Source: an uncultured Clostridia bacterium
Lineage (GTDB): Bacteria; Bacillota; Clostridia; Lachnospirales; Anaerotignaceae
Direction of reading: 5' to 3'
Length of the DNA: 64,000 bases
Assembly (NCBI GenBank): GCA_944379995.1
Contig: CALWGF010000001.1
Location: 124,001 to 188,000, forward strand
This document shows positions 1-7,400 of the stretch, piece after piece. Made by a program: the position numbers and the translations under genes. The notes under the pieces are model-generated. The model was not told the origin of the DNA and ran no database searches. It was given only the letters and a program-made list of their open reading frames with translations. Within the stretch, counting starts at the first letter, position 1, and each line of letters begins with the position of its first letter.

Positions 1-126
1 TCAAAAGAAACAGGTGTACCTGTTAAATATACTTCCTATATAGAAAATATAATTGAATGTAAACCTAAAAATATTAAAACTGAACTTTTTCCAATGAAAT
101 TTTTTATGAGGGAAGAATGGATGTAA
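1..126 (+). CDS. 3' end of an unidentified gene (partial)
   Basis: The first forward frame is open from base 1 and stops at TAA 124-126, giving the last 41 codons of a protein that ends FFMREEWM. No family could be recognised from so short a tail. It ends 22 bp before the ferredoxin-like gene, so it probably belongs to the same operon as the 2-oxoacid oxidoreductase. Confidence 0.55.
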   Translation, partial: SKETGVPVKYTSYIENIIECKPKNIKTELFPMKFFMREEWM

Positions 127-148
127 GTTTTTATGGAGGTGTATTCAA

Positions 149-367
149 ATGGCTAGAGGAAAAATAACCATAAGCGAGTATTATTGTAAAGGCTGTGAAC
201 TTTGTGTTTCTGTATGTCCAAAGAAAATTTTAAAACTTGATGAGTCTAAAATAAATGCAAATGGATATAATCCTGCAATGATTATTGATGAATACAGCTG
301 CATAGCTTGTGCAAGCTGTGCCAGAATGTGTCCGGAAGCTGCAATAACTGTTGAAAGAATAGATTGA
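149..367 (+). CDS. 2-oxoacid:ferredoxin oxidoreductase, delta (ferredoxin-like) subunit
   Basis: A 72-residue 2x[4Fe-4S] ferredoxin domain. The cluster ligands are visible as C13-x2-C16-x2-C19-x3-C23-P and C51-x2-C54-x2-C57-x3-C61-P. In this enzyme family the subunit passes electrons from the thiamine centre to free ferredoxin. A TGGAGGTG ribosome site lies about 8 bp before ATG 149. It is the first gene of a tight delta-alpha-beta-gamma set; the alpha ATG follows 12 bp after its stop. The family assignment rests on motif and context, because a lone ferredoxin of this size would not be diagnostic. Confidence 0.9.
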   Translation: MARGKITISEYYCKGCELCVSVCPKKILKLDESKINANGYNPAMIIDEYSCIACASCARMCPEAAITVERID

Positions 368-379
368 GAGGTGTTTAAA

Positions 380-1432
380 ATGGCAAAAGTATTGATGAAA
401 GGTAATGAAGCTGTTGGAAAGGCTGCAATAGAAGCCGGTTGTAGATACTTTTTTGGCTATCCTATAACTCCTCAAAGTGAATTACCAGAATATATGGCAA
501 GAGAACTTCCAAAAGTTGGTGGTGTATTTGTACAGTCTGAGTCAGAGATTTCAGCAATAAATATGGTTTATGGTGCGGCTTCTGCTGGTGCAAGAGTTAT
601 GACAAGTTCATCTTCTCCGGGTATTGCATTAAAACAAGAAGGTATAGGCTACATAACAAAAGCCAATAGACCAGCAGTAATTGTAAATATGATGCGTGGA
701 GGTCCGGGACTTGGTACAATACAGCCAAGTCAAGCTGATTATCATATGTGTGTAAAAGGCGGAAGTAATGGAGATTATCATAATATAGTTTTAGCTCCTT
801 CCTCTATACAAGAAGCTGTTGATATGGTCATTGAAGCCTTTGACCTTGCAGATATTTATTTAACACCTGTAATTATACTTGCTGATGGTCTTATAGGTCA
901 GATGATGGAACCTGTTGAATTTACAAATAAAAAACAAAGAGAAATACCAAAAAAAGACTGGGCATTAGTTGGAAAAGGTAAAGGAGAAAGACATATTACA
1001 AAAAATCTTGACCTTAACCCTTTGGATTTGGAAAGAGAAAATATTGAACTTTTTGAAAAATATAAAAAAATAGAAGAAAATGAAACACAATATGAAGATT
1101 ATTTAATGGAAGATGCAGAATATGCCTTTGTTGCATATGGTACATCTGCTCGTATAGTTAAGAGTGCAGTAAGAAAACTTAGAGAAGAAGGTTATAAAAT
1201 CGGTCTTATACGACCTAAAACACTTTGGCCATTCCCAAAAGAAGCATTTAAACGTAATAATATTAAAAAGTATATAGATATAGAAATGAGTATGGGACAA
1301 ATGGTTGATGATGTAAAACTTGCTTGTGAAGATGTCCATAAGGTTGTATTTTACGGAAGGTCTGGAGGAGTTATTTTAAGCTCTGAAGAAATTGTTGATT
1401 TTGGCAAATCCATTATGGGAGGTGCTTTATAA
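380..1432 (+). CDS. vorB: 2-oxoacid:ferredoxin oxidoreductase, alpha subunit (VorB/KorA type)
   Basis: A 350-residue alpha subunit of a four-subunit oxidoreductase that decarboxylates a 2-oxoacid to acyl-CoA and reduces ferredoxin in the cytoplasm. It starts MAKVLMKGNEAV and has the pyrimidine-binding N-domain motif YPITPQSE near residue 30 and the MRGGPGLGT segment near residue 110. ATG 380 is preferred over the in-frame GTG 371, because that GTG is part of the GAGAGGTG ribosome site. Substrate (branched-chain 2-oxoacids as in Vor, or 2-oxoglutarate as in Kor) cannot be told from sequence by eye; the symbol follows the usual naming of this architecture in Clostridia. Its stop overlaps the next ATG by one base. 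Confidence 0.9.
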   Translation: MAKVLMKGNEAVGKAAIEAGCRYFFGYPITPQSELPEYMARELPKVGGVFVQSESEISAINMVYGAASAGARVMTSSSSPGIALKQEGIGYITKANRPAVIVNMMRGGPGLGTIQPSQADYHMCVKGGSNGDYHNIVLAPSSIQEAVDMVIEAFDLADIYLTPVIILADGLIGQMMEPVEFTNKKQREIPKKDWALVGKGKGERHITKNLDLNPLDLERENIELFEKYKKIEENETQYEDYLMEDAEYAFVAYGTSARIVKSAVRKLREEGYKIGLIRPKTLWPFPKEAFKRNNIKKYIDIEMSMGQMVDDVKLACEDVHKVVFYGRSGGVILSSEEIVDFGKSIMGGAL

Positions 1433-2184
1433 TGTCAGTTGTATTTCAAAAAACAAAAGGTTTAACAGATAATAAAACCCATTATTGTCCGGGGTGTTCA
1501 CACGGTATTGTTCATAGACTTGTTGCGGAAGTTTTGGAAGAAATGAACTTGCTTGAAGATACAATAGTTGTTGTACCTGTTGGTTGTGCTGTTTTGGCAT
1601 TAAATTATTTTGATGTTGACGCAATACAGGCTGCCCACGGTCGAGCACCTGCAACAGCAACAGGTATTAAAAGAGTACACCCTGATAAAACAGTTTTTAC
1701 ATATCAAGGCGACGGCGACCTTGCTGCAATAGGTACTGCTGAAATAGTTCACGCTGCTGCAAGAGGAGAAAAAATTACAACAATATTTATAAACAATGGT
1801 ATATATGGTATGACAGGAGGTCAAATGGCACCTACAACATTGCCATATATGAAAGCTACAACTGCACCTTTGGGACGTGATGTTAATATTCAAGGATACC
1901 CTATAAAAGTAAGTGAAATGATTTCAACTCTTGATGGTGCAAAATATGTTGAACGTGTTTCTGTAAATACTCCTGCTAACGTTATAAAAGCTAAAAAAGC
2001 CATAAGAAAGGCTTTTGAAGTACAACAAAAAGGCTTGGGATTTTCACTTATAGAAGTGGTTTCAAGTTGCCCAACAAACTGGGGGCTTACTCCTGTAAAA
2101 GCTATGGAATTTGTATCTGAAAAAATGATACCTTATTATCCTTTGGGTGTGTATAAAGATGAAACAGCAGAGGAGGCGAAATAA
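1432..2184 (+). CDS. 2-oxoacid:ferredoxin oxidoreductase, beta (thiamine diphosphate) subunit
   Basis: A 250-residue beta subunit. The thiamine-diphosphate/Mg motif runs from GDGDLAAIG near residue 93 to the NNGIYGMTGGQ segment near residue 121, and a CPGCSHG segment near residue 20 is typical of the N-terminus of this subunit. It starts in the TAATG overlap with the alpha gene, so translation is probably coupled. The pair forms the catalytic core; partner subunits lie directly on both sides. Confidence 0.92.
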   Translation: MSVVFQKTKGLTDNKTHYCPGCSHGIVHRLVAEVLEEMNLLEDTIVVVPVGCAVLALNYFDVDAIQAAHGRAPATATGIKRVHPDKTVFTYQGDGDLAAIGTAEIVHAAARGEKITTIFINNGIYGMTGGQMAPTTLPYMKATTAPLGRDVNIQGYPIKVSEMISTLDGAKYVERVSVNTPANVIKAKKAIRKAFEVQQKGLGFSLIEVVSSCPTNWGLTPVKAMEFVSEKMIPYYPLGVYKDETAEEAK

Positions 2185-2185
2185 T

Positions 2186-2737
2186 ATGGAAACTCAGAAA
2201 ATTTGTTTTGCAGGCTTTGGTGGTCAAGGTGTTTTGAGTGCTGGTAAACTTCTTACATATGCAGGAATGTTAGAAGGAAAAGAAGTTTCTTGGTGTCCTT
2301 CTTATGGTCCTGAAATGCGTGGAGGTACAGCAAATTGTGCCGTTGTTGTTTCTGATGAACCTGTTGCTTCTCCTGTTATTACTGAAAATGCCACAGCTGC
2401 TGTTATAATGAATTTACCTTCATTTGATAAATTTGTTAATATAGTAAAATCCGGTGGTACAATAATAATAAATTCAAGTCTTATAGATAAAAAAGTTGAA
2501 AGAGATGATGTAAAAGTTATATATGTACCTGCAAATGAAATTGCAAAAGAAATTGGAAATCCAAATCTTTTAAATATTATACTTATTGGTGCATTGATTG
2601 CAATAGAAAAAACTGTTTCGGAAAACTCTATAATTGATGCATTTACAAAAGTTTTTGGCGAAAATAAAGCAAAGTTTATTCCTATAAATAAAGAGGCTAT
2701 TGAAAAAGGAATAGAATGTGCAAAATCACAAATATAA
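2186..2737 (+). CDS. 2-oxoacid:ferredoxin oxidoreductase, gamma subunit
   Basis: A 183-residue gamma subunit with the family's N-terminal GFGGQGVLSAGKLL motif (about residues 10-23) and the YGPEMRGGTANC segment that follows it. ATG 2186 is one base past the beta stop and follows a strong AGGAGG at 2171-2176. A longer in-frame extension to GTG 2147 would run back into the beta gene and is not supported. Last gene of the operon; a clear hairpin terminator follows. Confidence 0.92.
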   Translation: METQKICFAGFGGQGVLSAGKLLTYAGMLEGKEVSWCPSYGPEMRGGTANCAVVVSDEPVASPVITENATAAVIMNLPSFDKFVNIVKSGGTIIINSSLIDKKVERDDVKVIYVPANEIAKEIGNPNLLNIILIGALIAIEKTVSENSIIDAFTKVFGENKAKFIPINKEAIEKGIECAKSQI

Positions 2738-2747
2738 ACAAATTTAT

Positions 2748-2778
2748 GCTGACAGTATATTTGCTGTCAGCTTTTTTT
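2748..2778 (+). terminator. Rho-independent terminator after the oxidoreductase operon
   Basis: Perfect 8-bp stem GCTGACAG (2748-2755) / CTGTCAGC (2764-2771), followed by seven T. It separates the oxidoreductase operon from the PadR unit. Confidence 0.88.
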
Positions 2779-2805
2779 AATTCTTAAGAACTTATTAAAA
2801 TTTAA

Positions 2806-2853
2806 TACTTGTGTATATTTAGTATTGTGTGATACAAAGTAGTATGTTATAAT
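2806..2853 (+). promoter_or_regulatory. Promoter and possible PadR operator for the PadR operon
   Basis: A -35 TTGTGT (2825-2830), 17-bp spacer and perfect -10 TATAAT (2848-2853) lie just before the PadR gene. An imperfect inverted repeat spans the -35 region: TACTTGTGTAT at 2806-2816 against GATACAAAGTA at 2831-2841, with a shorter GTAT-N6-ATAC inside. PadR-type regulators often repress their own operon through such dyads, so autoregulation is a reasonable inference, not a demonstrated one. Confidence 0.6.
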
Positions 2854-2874
2854 CAGTATGAAAGGAGGGAAAAT

Positions 2875-3189
2875 ATGAATACTCAGTTTAGAAAAGGTAT
2901 TATAGAAATGTGTGTACTTGCCCTCATAGCTAAAAAAGATATGTATGGATATGAAATAGTACAAAATATAGCATCATATATGGAAATAAACGAAGGTACT
3001 ATATATCCCATATTAAGACGACTTACAACAGAGGAATATTTTGTTACATATTTAAAAGAAAGTACAATAGGTCCTGCAAGAAAATATTATCATATAACAG
3101 AAAAAGGGCAGGGATATTTAAACTCTATAAAATCAGATTGGCTTGATTTTTCAAAAATGGTAAACGATATTCTTAATTCAACAGATTAA
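2875..3189 (+). CDS. PadR-family transcriptional regulator
   Basis: A 104-residue cytoplasmic repressor-type protein. It opens with the PadR winged helix: MCVLALIAKKDMYGYEIVQ, then the recognition helix and wing region NEGTIYPILRRLTTE and GPARKYYHITEKG. A short C-terminal helix would serve for dimerisation. ATG 2875 follows AAAGGAGGG. It is the first gene of a three-gene set with a DUF1700-type membrane protein and a second membrane protein, an arrangement common in Firmicutes and often linked to envelope stress. The inducer is unknown. Confidence 0.92.
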   Translation: MNTQFRKGIIEMCVLALIAKKDMYGYEIVQNIASYMEINEGTIYPILRRLTTEEYFVTYLKESTIGPARKYYHITEKGQGYLNSIKSDWLDFSKMVNDILNSTD

Positions 3190-3216
3190 GTTTAATATAT
3201 TAGGAGGTAAAAAGGT

Positions 3217-3909
3217 ATGAATAAAGAAGAATATCTTCAAAAACTTGAACAACATCTTAAAAAATATCTTTCAAAAGAAGAAATAAAAGATATACTTATG
3301 GATTATAATGAATATTTTGAGGACGGAAGACGTCAAAATAAATCTGATATAGAAATATCAGCAAAACTTGGTGACCCTGAGGTTATCGCTTCACAATTTA
3401 CTGAAGAAATAAAAGAAGAAATGAGAAAAAAACATAATGATGATATTGAAAAAATAAAAGAAACAACATCATCTGTAATAAATAATATAAAAGAAAAGGC
3501 AGAGTCTATTGGAAAAAATAAAAATGTTGAAAAAATAGATAAACATTATGAAAATAAAAGTATTTTAAGTTCAATTATGGATTTATTGTTTAAATTTATA
3601 AAATGTGTTGTATTTTTAATGATATGCTTTTTTGCATTAGGTTTTTTATTTACATTACTTGGTGCAATAGCTTCTGGAATAGTTGTTTGTATTGTAGGGG
3701 GAGTTTTGGGCTTAGTATTTAGTTTATCAATGATAGGTTTTATAACAGTATTTGCTATTATTGCTGGTGTTTTTGGTTCAATATTTATATTCTGTTTGGG
3801 TATTCTTTTAGTTATGTTATTTATAGTGATAGTTAAATGTAGTATAGAATATTTTGTTAAAGGCTTTAATTTATTTTTTAGAAATAAAGGTGGTGTTTTA
3901 AATGCTTAA
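3217..3909 (+). CDS. DUF1700/HAAS-type membrane protein
   Basis: A 230-residue protein. The N-terminal 70 or so residues form the HAAS-like helical module (MNKEEYLQKLEQHLKK, then DILMDYNEYFEDGRRQNKS and AKLGDPEVIA). It is followed by a charged linker and a block of strongly hydrophobic helices from about residue 125 to 220. This is the usual DUF1700 architecture, found next to PadR regulators. Molecular function is not established. ATG 3217 has a TAGGAGG site, and the 3' end overlaps the next gene by 8 bp. Confidence 0.85.
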   Translation: MNKEEYLQKLEQHLKKYLSKEEIKDILMDYNEYFEDGRRQNKSDIEISAKLGDPEVIASQFTEEIKEEMRKKHNDDIEKIKETTSSVINNIKEKAESIGKNKNVEKIDKHYENKSILSSIMDLLFKFIKCVVFLMICFFALGFLFTLLGAIASGIVVCIVGGVLGLVFSLSMIGFITVFAIIAGVFGSIFIFCLGILLVMLFIVIVKCSIEYFVKGFNLFFRNKGGVLNA

Positions 3910-4600
3910 TATTTTTAAGAAAATATCAATATATGTTTCAATAATAATGTTGATTTGTTTTATAGGTGTTATTGTAAGTACTCCTTTTGCCATAAAAGGT
4001 ATTGTTGCTGAATTAAATAATGTAAAAACATCATATGAAACAAAAGAAGCATCAACAAATATAACAAAAGCAGTTATAAATATAGAAGATTATTGTGCTA
4101 CAAAAGTTAAACAGTCAACAAATGGTAAGTTTTATGTAGAAGTTTTTAATAGTGGATATAGTTCAAATGCAGTTTCAGATATAAAAGCTGATATTACAGA
4201 AAGTGAAAATGTTGCAAAACTTAATGTTTATAGAAATTATATAATAGAAGAAGGTTCATTCTCTGCTGAAAATATTAAAAAAGAAATTATAAACGATTTG
4301 ATATATATACCTGATATTATTATATATATACCTGAAAATATTGAAATTGAAATAAAGGGAAATTATTTAACATATTATGATTTAATTGACAGAGGTATAG
4401 ATTTTGCAAATAAAGCAGATATTGAGGCTCAAGTGGAAGCTGAAAGATTAAAACAACAAGAAGAAATTGCAAGAGAAGAAGCAGTAAGTATGCAAAATGA
4501 TGTAAATATATTAAGAGAAGAAATGTATAATGAAATTGCAAATGTTAGAGAAGAAATGAGTATGCTTAGAACAGTTGTAGAAGATGCATTATACTATTAA
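3902..4600 (+). CDS. Membrane-anchored protein of the PadR operon, coiled-coil C-terminus
   Basis: A 232-residue protein with one N-terminal membrane segment (about residues 8-32) and an outside region with beta-rich, DUF4097-like spacing (for example IPDIIIYIPENIEIEI). It ends in a long charged helix of about 80 residues (EAERLKQQEEIAREEAVSM onward) that looks coiled-coil. The third gene of PadR-DUF1700 operons is commonly a DUF4097 protein, but the similarity here is weak and the coiled-coil end is unusual, so no function is assigned. The start overlaps the upstream gene by 8 bp, which suggests coupled translation. Confidence 0.75.
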   Translation: MLNIFKKISIYVSIIMLICFIGVIVSTPFAIKGIVAELNNVKTSYETKEASTNITKAVINIEDYCATKVKQSTNGKFYVEVFNSGYSSNAVSDIKADITESENVAKLNVYRNYIIEEGSFSAENIKKEIINDLIYIPDIIIYIPENIEIEIKGNYLTYYDLIDRGIDFANKADIEAQVEAERLKQQEEIAREEAVSMQNDVNILREEMYNEIANVREEMSMLRTVVEDALYY

Positions 4601-4611
4601 ATAATGATATA

Positions 4612-4640
4612 AAAATCCCATATTTTTATGGGATTTTTTT
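4612..4640 (+). terminator. Rho-independent terminator after the PadR operon
   Basis: Stem AAAATCCCA (4612-4620) / TGGGATTTT (4629-4637) with an 8-nt loop and a T-run. Confidence 0.85.
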
Positions 4641-4676
4641 CATTTTAATAAAATAAATATTAAAATTTTATGAAGT

Positions 4677-4707
4677 TTTACAAAAGTACAATAAAACATT
4701 TTATAAT
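4677..4707 (+). promoter_or_regulatory. Probable promoter of the metallophosphoesterase gene
   Basis: -10 TATAAT at 4702-4707 with a possible -35 TTTACA at 4677-4682. The 19-bp spacing is longer than ideal. It sits between a terminator and the gene. Confidence 0.45.
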
Positions 4708-4727
4708 AATAAATAGGAGGTAGGCTA

Positions 4728-5546
4728 ATGAAAAATAAATTTTTTAAAATATTTATTGGTGGTATAATTGCACTTTCTGTGTTTTTATATTGGCAGGATA
4801 ATAGTATTGTAGTTACTGATTATAAATATGTTAATGAAAAAGTTCCTTATGAATTTAATGGTTTTAAAATAGTACAAGTTTCTGATTTACAAAATAAAAT
4901 GTTTTATAAAAACCAAAGTAGTCTTATAAATAAAGTTAAAAATGCTAATGGTGATATTATTGTAATAACAGGTGACCTTATTGACTCAAATAGAACTAAT
5001 ATTCAAAATGCATATGCTTTTATTGATGAGGCAGTAAAAATTGCTCCTGTTTATTATGTTTCGGGTAACCACGAAAAAAATTCCGGAAAATATGATGAAC
5101 TTATAGAAGGTCTTTCAGAAAGAGGAGTACATATACTAGAAAATACTTATGAATACATAGAACAAAATGATAGTAAAATTGCTATTATGGGTATTAAAGA
5201 TATAAGAAAGAATTATAATTTTGATAGTATATTAGAAGATATGTGCAATGAAAATAGTGATTATTTTAAAATACTTCTTTCTCATAGACCTGAGATTTAT
5301 GAAATTTATGATGAAAAAGGTGTTGATTTATCATTCACAGGTCACGCCCACGGTGGACAAATAAGACTTCCTTTTACAGATGGTCTTTTTGCACCAAATC
5401 AAGGTATTTTGCCAAAATATACAAGTGGTATAAGATATTTTGATAATTCTGCTATGGTAATAAGTAGAGGGCTTGGAAATAGTGTTTTTCCATTTAGAGT
5501 ATTTAATCGACCTGAAATTACAGTAACTACACTTTACAGCGAATAA
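4728..5546 (+). CDS. Membrane-anchored metallophosphoesterase
   Basis: A 272-residue calcineurin-like phosphoesterase of the YkuE-like group. One N-terminal membrane segment (about residues 5-20) places the catalytic domain outside. Metal-binding blocks are seen as SDLQN (near residue 52), GDLID (near 82), GNHE (near 114), SHRPE (near 186) and GHAHGGQ (near 205). The first block normally reads D-x-H; here the His is Gln, so the first metal site may be altered. Members of this group act on phospho-lipids or other phosphate esters at the cell surface; the substrate here is unknown. ATG 4728 has an AGGAGG site. Confidence 0.88.
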   Translation: MKNKFFKIFIGGIIALSVFLYWQDNSIVVTDYKYVNEKVPYEFNGFKIVQVSDLQNKMFYKNQSSLINKVKNANGDIIVITGDLIDSNRTNIQNAYAFIDEAVKIAPVYYVSGNHEKNSGKYDELIEGLSERGVHILENTYEYIEQNDSKIAIMGIKDIRKNYNFDSILEDMCNENSDYFKILLSHRPEIYEIYDEKGVDLSFTGHAHGGQIRLPFTDGLFAPNQGILPKYTSGIRYFDNSAMVISRGLGNSVFPFRVFNRPEITVTTLYSE

Positions 5547-5561
5547 GCCTTAGTATATAAT
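5533..5561 (+). promoter_or_regulatory. Promoter of the cyclophilin gene
   Basis: -35 TTTACA (5533-5538), 17-bp spacer, -10 TATAAT (5556-5561). The -35 box lies inside the last codons of the metallophosphoesterase gene. Confidence 0.7.
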
Positions 5562-5596
5562 ATTTTTTGAATATAAATTGAAAGGAATTGATTATT

Positions 5597-6118
5597 TTGG
5601 CTAAAAATCCAGTTGTAACAATAGAAATGGAAAACGGAGATATTATAAAAGTTGAATTATATCCTGAAGTTGCTCCAAATACAGTAAATAACTTTATTTC
5701 ACTTGTAAAAAAAGGTTTTTATGACGGAATTATATTCCATAGAGTAATTAGAGGATTTATGATACAAGGGGGTTGCCCTGACGGAACAGGTATGGGTGGT
5801 CCTGAATATTCAATAAAAGGTGAGTTTTCACAAAATGGTTTTAAAAATGACCTTAAACACGAAGCTGGTGTTATATCAATGGCTCGTACAATGATGCCAA
5901 ACTCAGCAGGCTCACAGTTCTTTATAATGCACGAAAATTCACCACATCTTGACGGTGCATATGCTGCTTTTGGAAAAGTTATTGAAGGTATGGAAAATGT
6001 AAATAAAATTGCAGAAACACAAACAACATTCGGCGATAGACCTGTTGTTCCACAGACTATGAAAAAAGTTACAGTTGAGCTTTTTGGTGAAGAATATCCA
6101 GAACCAATAAAATGCTAA
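5597..6118 (+). CDS. Peptidyl-prolyl cis-trans isomerase, cyclophilin type
   Basis: A 173-residue single-domain cyclophilin that isomerises X-Pro bonds and assists folding. No signal peptide is seen, so it is cytoplasmic. Diagnostic segments are FHRVIRGFMIQGG with the catalytic Arg, SMARTMMPNSAGSQFFI and HLDGAYAAFGKV. The start chosen is TTG 5597, 10 bp after AAAGGA; the upstream in-frame TTG 5588 is almost on top of that site. It is monocistronic, between its own promoter and a terminator. Confidence 0.93.
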   Translation: MAKNPVVTIEMENGDIIKVELYPEVAPNTVNNFISLVKKGFYDGIIFHRVIRGFMIQGGCPDGTGMGGPEYSIKGEFSQNGFKNDLKHEAGVISMARTMMPNSAGSQFFIMHENSPHLDGAYAAFGKVIEGMENVNKIAETQTTFGDRPVVPQTMKKVTVELFGEEYPEPIKC

Positions 6119-6138
6119 AAATGTTAAAAAAATAAAAT

Positions 6139-6167
6139 GGGTGTCGAATAACGACACCCTTATTTTT
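6139..6167 (+). terminator. Terminator between cyclophilin and aroQ
   Basis: Perfect 8-bp stem GGGTGTCG (6139-6146) / CGACACCC (6152-6159) with loop AATAA, then TTATTTTT. It ends only about 15 bp before the aroQ ATG, so some read-through into aroQ is likely. Confidence 0.8.
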
Positions 6168-6181
6168 AAGGGGGAATATAA

Positions 6182-6625
6182 ATGAAAATTATGATTATAA
6201 ACGGACCTAACCTTAATATGGTTGGTGTAAGAGAAAAGGGAATATATGGCACAAAAAATTTTGAAGATATTTGCAATTATATAAAACAAGAATTTGAAAA
6301 AAGAGGGCATAGTGTAACACTTCTTCAAAGTAACAGCGAAGGTAAAATTATTGATTTTTTACAAACTGCATATTTTGAAAATTATGAAGGTGTTATTATA
6401 AATCCTGGTGCATATACTCATTATAGCTATGCAATACATGATGCAATAAAAGGCAATACTGGAATACCTACTGTTGAAGTACATCTTTCAAATGTTCACG
6501 CTCGTGAGGAATTTAGACATATATCAAGAACTGCTCCGGCTTGCATAGGTCAGATTTGTGGTTTTGGAGAATATGGTTATATAATGGCTCTTATGGCACT
6601 TGAAAATTATAAAGAAAATAAATAA
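6182..6625 (+). CDS. aroQ: 3-dehydroquinate dehydratase, type II
   Basis: A 147-residue type II dehydroquinase, the third step of the shikimate pathway. Clear motifs are INGPNLNMVG at the start, the lid region with catalytic Tyr and Arg (REKGIYG, equivalent to LGxREPxxYG), LQSNSEGKIID, INPGAYTHYSYAI and VEVHLSNVHAREEFRH. Its length is normal for the dodecameric enzyme. The fused aroE-aroK lies close by on the other strand, so two shikimate loci face each other across the VanZ-like gene. Confidence 0.95.
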   Translation: MKIMIINGPNLNMVGVREKGIYGTKNFEDICNYIKQEFEKRGHSVTLLQSNSEGKIIDFLQTAYFENYEGVIINPGAYTHYSYAIHDAIKGNTGIPTVEVHLSNVHAREEFRHISRTAPACIGQICGFGEYGYIMALMALENYKENK

Positions 6626-6652
6626 AAAGAGGGTATAAAACCCTCTTTTTTA
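6626..6652. terminator. Bidirectional terminator between aroQ and the VanZ-like gene
   Basis: Stem AAAGAGGG (6626-6633) / CCCTCTTT (6641-6648), T-rich on the right and A-rich on the left. It can end aroQ on the plus strand and the convergent VanZ-like gene on the minus strand. Confidence 0.82.
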
Positions 6653-6655
6653 ATT

Positions 6656-7276
6656 TTATATAAACATTTTTATTAAAGGAACTAATGCAAAATATGAAGC
6701 CCAACAAATACATACAAATATAAAAAACTCTGTTTTTAAGAATGTAGCATTTCCTGTTTCTGAAACACACATTTCATATGTTGTATTTGGAAAAATGTCT
6801 TTACATTTTTTAGCAATAAAGTATCCTATTATTGCTCCTGTTGAATTTGTTATAATATCATTTATATCAGTAATTCTATTATCAAAAAGTTGTAAACATT
6901 CTATAAATAATGAGAAAAGTATACTGTAAATTAAAACTGTTAATAAATTTCCTGACTTTTTCCAAAGAGAACCTATAAAAAATCCAAAAGGTACAAACAT
7001 TATAACATTTAAAAAGTATTCTATAAAATTTGTAGTTATGTACTTAAATAATTTTAAATTGATAGTAGGATTATAGTATATATTTGTAATATTAGGTATA
7101 CCTGTTATGTTAAACACAGTAATCATAAAAAATGAAAATAATATAATTCCTGTTCTATGTTCTATTGGAGTACCGTGTTTTTTTGATGTATTTAACAAAG
7201 GTTGAAGTGACAAAAATATTATTATATAGGGTAAAATTAAATGAAAAATCATTCTTACTGTTTTTAAAACTATCAT
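6656..7276 (-). CDS. VanZ-like membrane protein
   Basis: A 206-residue integral membrane protein with about five hydrophobic helices. It carries VanZ-family signals: NVIMFVPFGFFIGSLW in the middle and SLFIECLQLFDNRITDINDIITNSTGAIIGYFIA after it. VanZ proteins give low-level teicoplanin resistance in some hosts, but most chromosomal homologues have no known role. AAAGGAGGC lies just before the ATG on the minus strand. It appears to be a single-gene unit downstream of aroE-aroK, with the aroEK terminator between them. Confidence 0.85.
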   Translation of the reverse strand: MIVLKTVRMIFHLILPYIIIFLSLQPLLNTSKKHGTPIEHRTGIILFSFFMITVFNITGIPNITNIYYNPTINLKLFKYITTNFIEYFLNVIMFVPFGFFIGSLWKKSGNLLTVLIYSILFSLFIECLQLFDNRITDINDIITNSTGAIIGYFIAKKCKDIFPNTTYEMCVSETGNATFLKTEFFIFVCICWASYFALVPLIKMFI

Positions 7277-7365
7277 TATAAAGCCTCCTTTATTAATTTA
7301 ATTTACTATATTCTACTATATAATTATAAAGATAAGTTTTATAATTGTTTAAGGTTTTCTTAAAA

Positions 7366-7394
7366 ATAAAAAATCCGAACAAAAGTCCGGATTT
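7366..7394 (-). terminator. Terminator of the aroE-aroK gene
   Basis: Stem AAATCCG (7371-7377) / CGGATTT (7388-7394). Read on the minus strand it is followed by TTTTTATTTTTAA. It lies 7 bp past the aroEK stop. Confidence 0.78.
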
Positions 7395-7400
7395 CTGTTT

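Noticed and set aside
371..379. GTG 371 as start of the oxidoreductase alpha subunit
   Set aside because: It is part of the GAGAGGTG ribosome site; ATG 380 gives the family N-terminus.
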